A stretch of DNA of 30,172 nt. Origin: a virus. The notes below the pieces were generated by a model, which worked only from the letters and a program-made list of their open reading frames with translations, did no database searches and was not told the origin of the DNA. Where the stretch lies: the IMG/VR virus record IMGVR_UViG_3300044691_000305, positions 1 through 30,172 of that record; one strand, written 5' to 3'. The translations under genes and the position numbers were made by a program. Positions 29,973-30,172 of this stretch are shown one piece after another; within the stretch, counting starts at the first letter, position 1; every line of letters starts with the position of its first letter.

Positions 29973-30172
29973 TTGCAAATATATACCTTTAAATGACTTT
30001 TAAAGACTGTTTAAATAGCATTTCTAAAACATGTTTAAGTGTGCGTTTTTTGTATATTTCGTTTTTCCTTAATGCAGTTTTGGTTTTTGCGTTTATAAAT
30101 AAGCTTAAACATATTTTGATTTTACATTTAAATGACTAAATTCGTGTAACTTATTTATTACAATTTAATATT
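29973..30172. other. AT-rich gene-free right edge with operator-like repeats
   Basis: No ORF of useful size was seen. Repeated elements include atgtttaag (30031-30039), its inverted partner cttaaacat (30104-30112), a degenerate half-site tgtttaaa (30008-30015), and the direct repeat tttaaatgact (29988-29998 and 30127-30137). This looks like a control region for a gene to the right. Confidence 0.45.
30115..30144 (+). promoter_or_regulatory. Candidate promoter pointing off the right edge
   Basis: TTTG at 30115-30118 and TAAATTCG at 30137-30144 are 18 bases apart, near the Bacteroidota consensus (TTTG, about 19-21, TAnnTTTG). The second box has C for the expected third T. It is next to the inverted half-site at 30104-30112, so it may be repressed. 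Confidence 0.35.

Noticed and set aside
29976-29983. Minus-strand promoter box TATATTTG
   Set aside because: No TTG box lies at the required spacing on the minus strand, and no minus-strand gene follows.
1-30172. CRISPR array, tRNA or rRNA genes
   Set aside because: No regularly spaced direct repeats, cloverleaf-like sequence or rRNA segments were noticed by reading; a tRNA search would settle it.
1-30172. Transposase, integrase or attachment sites expected for a transposable phage
   Set aside because: No such protein or flanking duplication is visible; these probably lie outside the window.

Overview
The window is about 30 kb of a temperate, Mu-related phage or prophage of a Bacteroidota host, probably from the Sphingobacteriaceae (Mucilaginibacter/Pedobacter type). 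The order-level guess is inference. It rests on AT-rich gene leaders that mostly lack Shine-Dalgarno sequences, Bacteroidota-type promoter boxes (TTTG...TAnnTTTG), and families typical of that phylum (DUF5675, MBG and putative-Ig domains, signal peptides ending in AQ). Phage assignment rests on terminase, portal, MuF, gpG, protease, capsid, tail tube, tape measure and tail-tip genes. GemA (Mu gp16) and gp27/28/29/30/36/G-like proteins point to the Mu-like transposable group, but no transposase, integrase or repressor lies in the window. The absence of a sheath suggests a siphovirus tail. The general plan recalls Hankyphage-type Bacteroides phages, which also pair Mu-like genes with a diversity-generating retroelement (DGR).

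Region 1 (1-1941) is a DGR: the 3' end of a first variable gene cut by the window edge, a complete second variable gene of 125 aa, an adenine-rich template repeat, a reverse transcriptase with YADD and IGNYLSQ, and an overlapping small conserved gene. Over 72 aligned bases the template and the complete variable repeat differ at 12 positions, and all 12 are adenines in the template. Region 2 (1943-4268, + strand) holds small early or middle genes: a small Cys protein, DUF1643, an ASCH/PUA-like protein, a GemA-like protein and two unknowns.

Region 3 (4253-10480, - strand) is a DNA-packaging and head operon, read right to left: small terminase, large terminase, gp36-like, portal, MuF with a nuclease-like C-terminus, gpG-like, and a possible tail terminator. 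It meets region 2 tail to tail with a 16-base overlap. Region 4 (10481-10611) is a divergent intergenic region with a perfect 17-bp dyad.

Region 5 (10612-29844, + strand) starts with the prohead protease/scaffold and major capsid protein, followed by a strong terminator. A holin, a GH24 lysozyme and a small secreted protein come next. The tail module follows: an Ala-rich protein, a tail tube with an Ig-like domain, two tail chaperones, a 1299-aa tape measure, distal tail, hub, collar-like tip and fibre. Then come secreted proteins, including a beta-helix protein with putative-Ig and MBG domains. A second lysis-like set follows (2-TM protein, DUF5675, lipoprotein with a C-terminal membrane anchor that may be a u-spanin), and last a D12-class adenine methyltransferase. 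Region 6 (29845-30172) has no gene but holds two interleaved inverted repeats, operator-like repeats and a promoter pointing off the right edge.

The system most worth following is the DGR. It diversifies two small tandem lectin-like proteins that lie away from the tail genes, so they need not be ordinary tail-fibre adhesins.
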